From contig JBILNK010000078.1 of the NCBI GenBank assembly GCA_044375105.1, positions 1 to 18,172 of the forward strand: DNA of 18,172 nt, read 5' to 3'. Below the pieces are notes generated by a model. That model saw only the letters and a program-made list of their open reading frames with translations, did no database searches and was not told the origin of the DNA. The position numbers and the translations under genes were made by a program. The DNA is from JBIKLM01 sp044375105. GTDB taxonomy: Bacteria; Planctomycetota; UBA1135; GCA-002686595. This document shows, piece by piece, positions 16,118 to 18,172 of the stretch (the stretch's first letter is position 1; each line of letters begins with the position of its first letter).

Positions 16118-18172
16118 TCAGAAGCGGGCGCGCAGCTCGCTGAAGCGGGCCTGCAGCGACTGGCAGAACAGGCCCACGCGGCCCTCGAGTTCCACGGGCG
16201 CCCGCTCGCGCTCGGCGATCACCTCGCCGTCGGCCAAGAATTCGAGCTTGCCGGCGCGGCTGCGCAGGCCGAGCAGCACCGACTTGCCCAGCTCCTCGAC
16301 CATGCCGAGCTCCTCGTCGATCTCCGGCTGTGCGTCCTTGATCCGCACCGAGACCAAGCGCCCGCCCGGCAGCAAGCCGTACATCTTGCGGCCCTCCAGG
16401 CGATCCGCGTAGACCAGGCCGGTCGCGAAGAAGTCGGTCTCCTTGAGCGGTTCGATGCGCGCGCTGAACTCGAATTCGCCGGGCACGGGCCGCTCCAGCA
16501 GCAGGTAGCTGAGGCCGTCGCCCTTTTTGGTCTCGAGGGTCTCGCCCTTGCCCTGGAACAGCCGCGGGCCCTGCTGGATCCAGCCGGAAAGGTCGGTCGG
16601 AGCCGCCAAGCGCCGCGGCATCCGCAGGTCGACCCCCTTCTCGCTGGCCAGGCGCGCCTCGAAGGCGGTCAAGGCGCTCATCGGGCCGGCGACAGTCCGG
16701 GCCTGGGTCAATCGGAAGGCGGCGCTCTCGTGCAGCCCGGCCGAGCTGTAGAGCTCGGCCAGGGCCAAGAACCCGTCGCGGAAGGCCGTGCGCGTGCGCT
16801 CGCTGCCCTCGACCATGTTGGCGTGGATCGAGCGGATGCCGTCGTAGGCCTCGGCGCGGAAGGCGGCCACGTCCTCGTTCAGGCCCGGCACCTTGGCGGC
16901 CTGATCCACCTGGGCATCGGCCCAGGCCAAGGCCTGCCGGAAGAAGTAGGCCGCGCCGTCGTCGTCCTTGTTGGCCACCTTGGCGCGCGCCATGCCGATC
17001 AGGCCGCGCGGGTCGCCGGGGCGCTTGCGCAGGGCCCAGCCGAAGCTCTCGATGGCGAATTCGGCCTTGCCGTTCTGGACCTGCTTCTCGGCGCGGGCCA
17101 GCAGCTTGTCGGCCACGTCGCGGCCGCCGAAGGTCAATTCATCGAGCGCCCAGATCCATTGCACCCAGAGCGCATACCAGTCCTCGAAGGTGTTGATCCC
17201 GGGGCGCTTCAGGTCGGTGATGAAGTACTGTACGAAACGCTCGAAGACGCCGTGCTTGCGCTCGCTCTTGTAGGCCTCCACATAGGCCTCGAAGGCCGGC
17301 AGGTAGGGGCGATCGCCGGTCTCGTCCTCGTAATTGCGCATGAAGTACACGAGGCCCCAGCCCCACGGATAAAAGGCCCCGTCGTAGCTGCCCGGCTGGT
17401 AGTAGGTGATGACCTCCTTGATGTCGATCCTGGCGTCGCCGGGCTTGGGCCGCACGGAGGTCTGGCCCGCCTTGGGGCGCGGGCCCAGCATGGAAACCAG
17501 GGCCTCGAGGCGGTCCTCGGCCACCAGGTTCGAGACGACCACGCCGTTCGGCATCAAGCGGGCGCCCTCCATGTAGCAGGCGGCGCCCTCCTCGACCCAG
17601 CCCGGCAGCAGCGTCTTGGTGACGTCCTTCGAGAACTGGTGGGTGCCCTCGTGGAACAGCGTGCCCCACAGCTCGTCGAAGCGCCGGCCCGCGGTGGTCT
17701 GGTCGTAGGTCGAGATGCGGTTCTCGCCGGGCATGAAGAATCCGCCGATGTTGGGGCTCTCAACGCCCTCGACCGAAGCGAATTCATCGAATTGGGCGAA
17801 CACGCGCACTCCGCAGGCGCGCATCGGCTGGCCCTGCTCCTTGTGGCGGAAGAACCGCCGCAGGAAGCGATTGAGCTGCTCCATGGTCAAGTTGATCTGC
17901 TTGCCCATGCGCCAGCCCATGTTGGTGGTCACGGCGTATTGCTTGCTGTGGAAGTCCTTGGCCTTTTCGGCCTTTTCCCACAGGGCATGGTCCTTGTCGT
18001 ACTTGGCGATCGATTTCTCGGATTTGCGCGCGTCGTCGTTGACCGGGATCGGCAGGCCCGAAGCCACCAGCGCCTCGGCGGGTTTGGCCGAGCCGAAGAT
18101 CGCGTCGAGCTGCTTTTGCGCACGCTCCTCGAAGGCCGTGCCGCGGCAGCGCAGATAGAGGTCGACCGCGTT
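16118..18172 (-). CDS. HEGTH metallopeptidase-like protein with LamG/GH16-like C-terminus (5'-partial)
   Basis: 684 residues are visible. The frame stays open to the window edge, so the N-terminus (and any signal peptide) is missing; the GTG at 18067 is internal to the open frame and not preferred as start. A gluzincin-type zinc site is clear: LFHEGTHQF (HEGTH codons 17653-17639) followed about 16 residues later by WVEEG, the third-ligand Glu, as in DUF1570-like peptidases. Next come hydrophobic/aromatic helices and a TPR-like region (KRPGDPRGLIGMARAKVANKDD). The last 160 residues form a beta-rich domain (GEFEFSARIEPL, TGLVYADRLEGRKMYGLL, FLADGEVIAERERAPVELEGRVGLFCQ) resembling DUF1080/LamG jelly-roll domains. 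I infer an exported or surface protein that binds glycan and cuts protein; neither substrate is known. Lys/Glu-rich stretches mark the N-terminal visible part. It converges on the flavin-reductase gene. Confidence 0.75.
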   Translation of the reverse strand, partial: NAVDLYLRCRGTAFEERAQKQLDAIFGSAKPAEALVASGLPIPVNDDARKSEKSIAKYDKDHALWEKAEKAKDFHSKQYAVTTNMGWRMGKQINLTMEQLNRFLRRFFRHKEQGQPMRACGVRVFAQFDEFASVEGVESPNIGGFFMPGENRISTYDQTTAGRRFDELWGTLFHEGTHQFSKDVTKTLLPGWVEEGAACYMEGARLMPNGVVVSNLVAEDRLEALVSMLGPRPKAGQTSVRPKPGDARIDIKEVITYYQPGSYDGAFYPWGWGLVYFMRNYEDETGDRPYLPAFEAYVEAYKSERKHGVFERFVQYFITDLKRPGINTFEDWYALWVQWIWALDELTFGGRDVADKLLARAEKQVQNGKAEFAIESFGWALRKRPGDPRGLIGMARAKVANKDDDGAAYFFRQALAWADAQVDQAAKVPGLNEDVAAFRAEAYDGIRSIHANMVEGSERTRTAFRDGFLALAELYSSAGLHESAAFRLTQARTVAGPMSALTAFEARLASEKGVDLRMPRRLAAPTDLSGWIQQGPRLFQGKGETLETKKGDGLSYLLLERPVPGEFEFSARIEPLKETDFFATGLVYADRLEGRKMYGLLPGGRLVSVRIKDAQPEIDEELGMVEELGKSVLLGLRSRAGKLEFLADGEVIAERERAPVELEGRVGLFCQSLQARFSELRARF

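Overview
The window is very GC-rich chromosomal DNA with strong third-position G/C bias, which also creates long antisense shadow ORFs. Gene content points to a bacterium of the PVC group, most likely a high-GC Planctomycetota. The clues are a subtilisin-like protease with a C-terminal beta-rich domain of the kind I associate with planctomycetal secreted proteins, a large HEGTH metallopeptidase with a LamG/GH16-like tail, an ECF42-type sigma factor paired with a YCII/DGPF protein, and a GyrA quinolone pocket reading HGESVVYPT. This assignment is an inference from protein style. No rRNA, tRNA, CRISPR array, transposase or phage gene was seen.

Layout. 164-1819 (-) encodes the lipid II flippase MurJ, and 1908-2591 (+) a divergent beta-class-like glutathione S-transferase followed by a cluster of hairpins (2596-2681). 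2592-3075 is non-coding and holds a structured repeat (copy A). 3076-4917 (+) encodes a half-size ABC exporter. It converges on a two-gene minus-strand unit: a YCII/DGPF protein (6551-6922) and an ECF42-like sigma factor (4948-6540) with a repeat-built N-terminal extension. 7213-7599 (+) is a MmcQ/YjbR protein and 7997-9799 (+) a secreted S8 serine protease. 9800-10485 is a long non-coding stretch with a second copy (B) of the structured repeat and a promoter-like site in front of a membrane-anchored SGNH hydrolase-like protein (10486-11823, +). On the minus strand gyrA (12482-15151) overlaps yqeY (12042-12485) by ATGA. Divergent from gyrA is a flavin-reductase-like gene (15322-15801, +). The right edge is a 5'-truncated metallopeptidase gene (16118-18172, -) that runs out of the window.

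The genes do not form one pathway; they are several small transcription units. Functional pairs supported by arrangement are YCII plus ECF42 sigma (10-base gap) and gyrA plus yqeY (4-base overlap). The most interesting signals are non-coding. One is two diverged copies of a multi-hairpin intergenic element, about 77% identical over 46 aligned bases with mostly pairing-compatible substitutions. The other is a recurring TANNNT box 6-8 bases before the start codon of several transcription-unit-leading genes, which suggests leaderless mRNAs.
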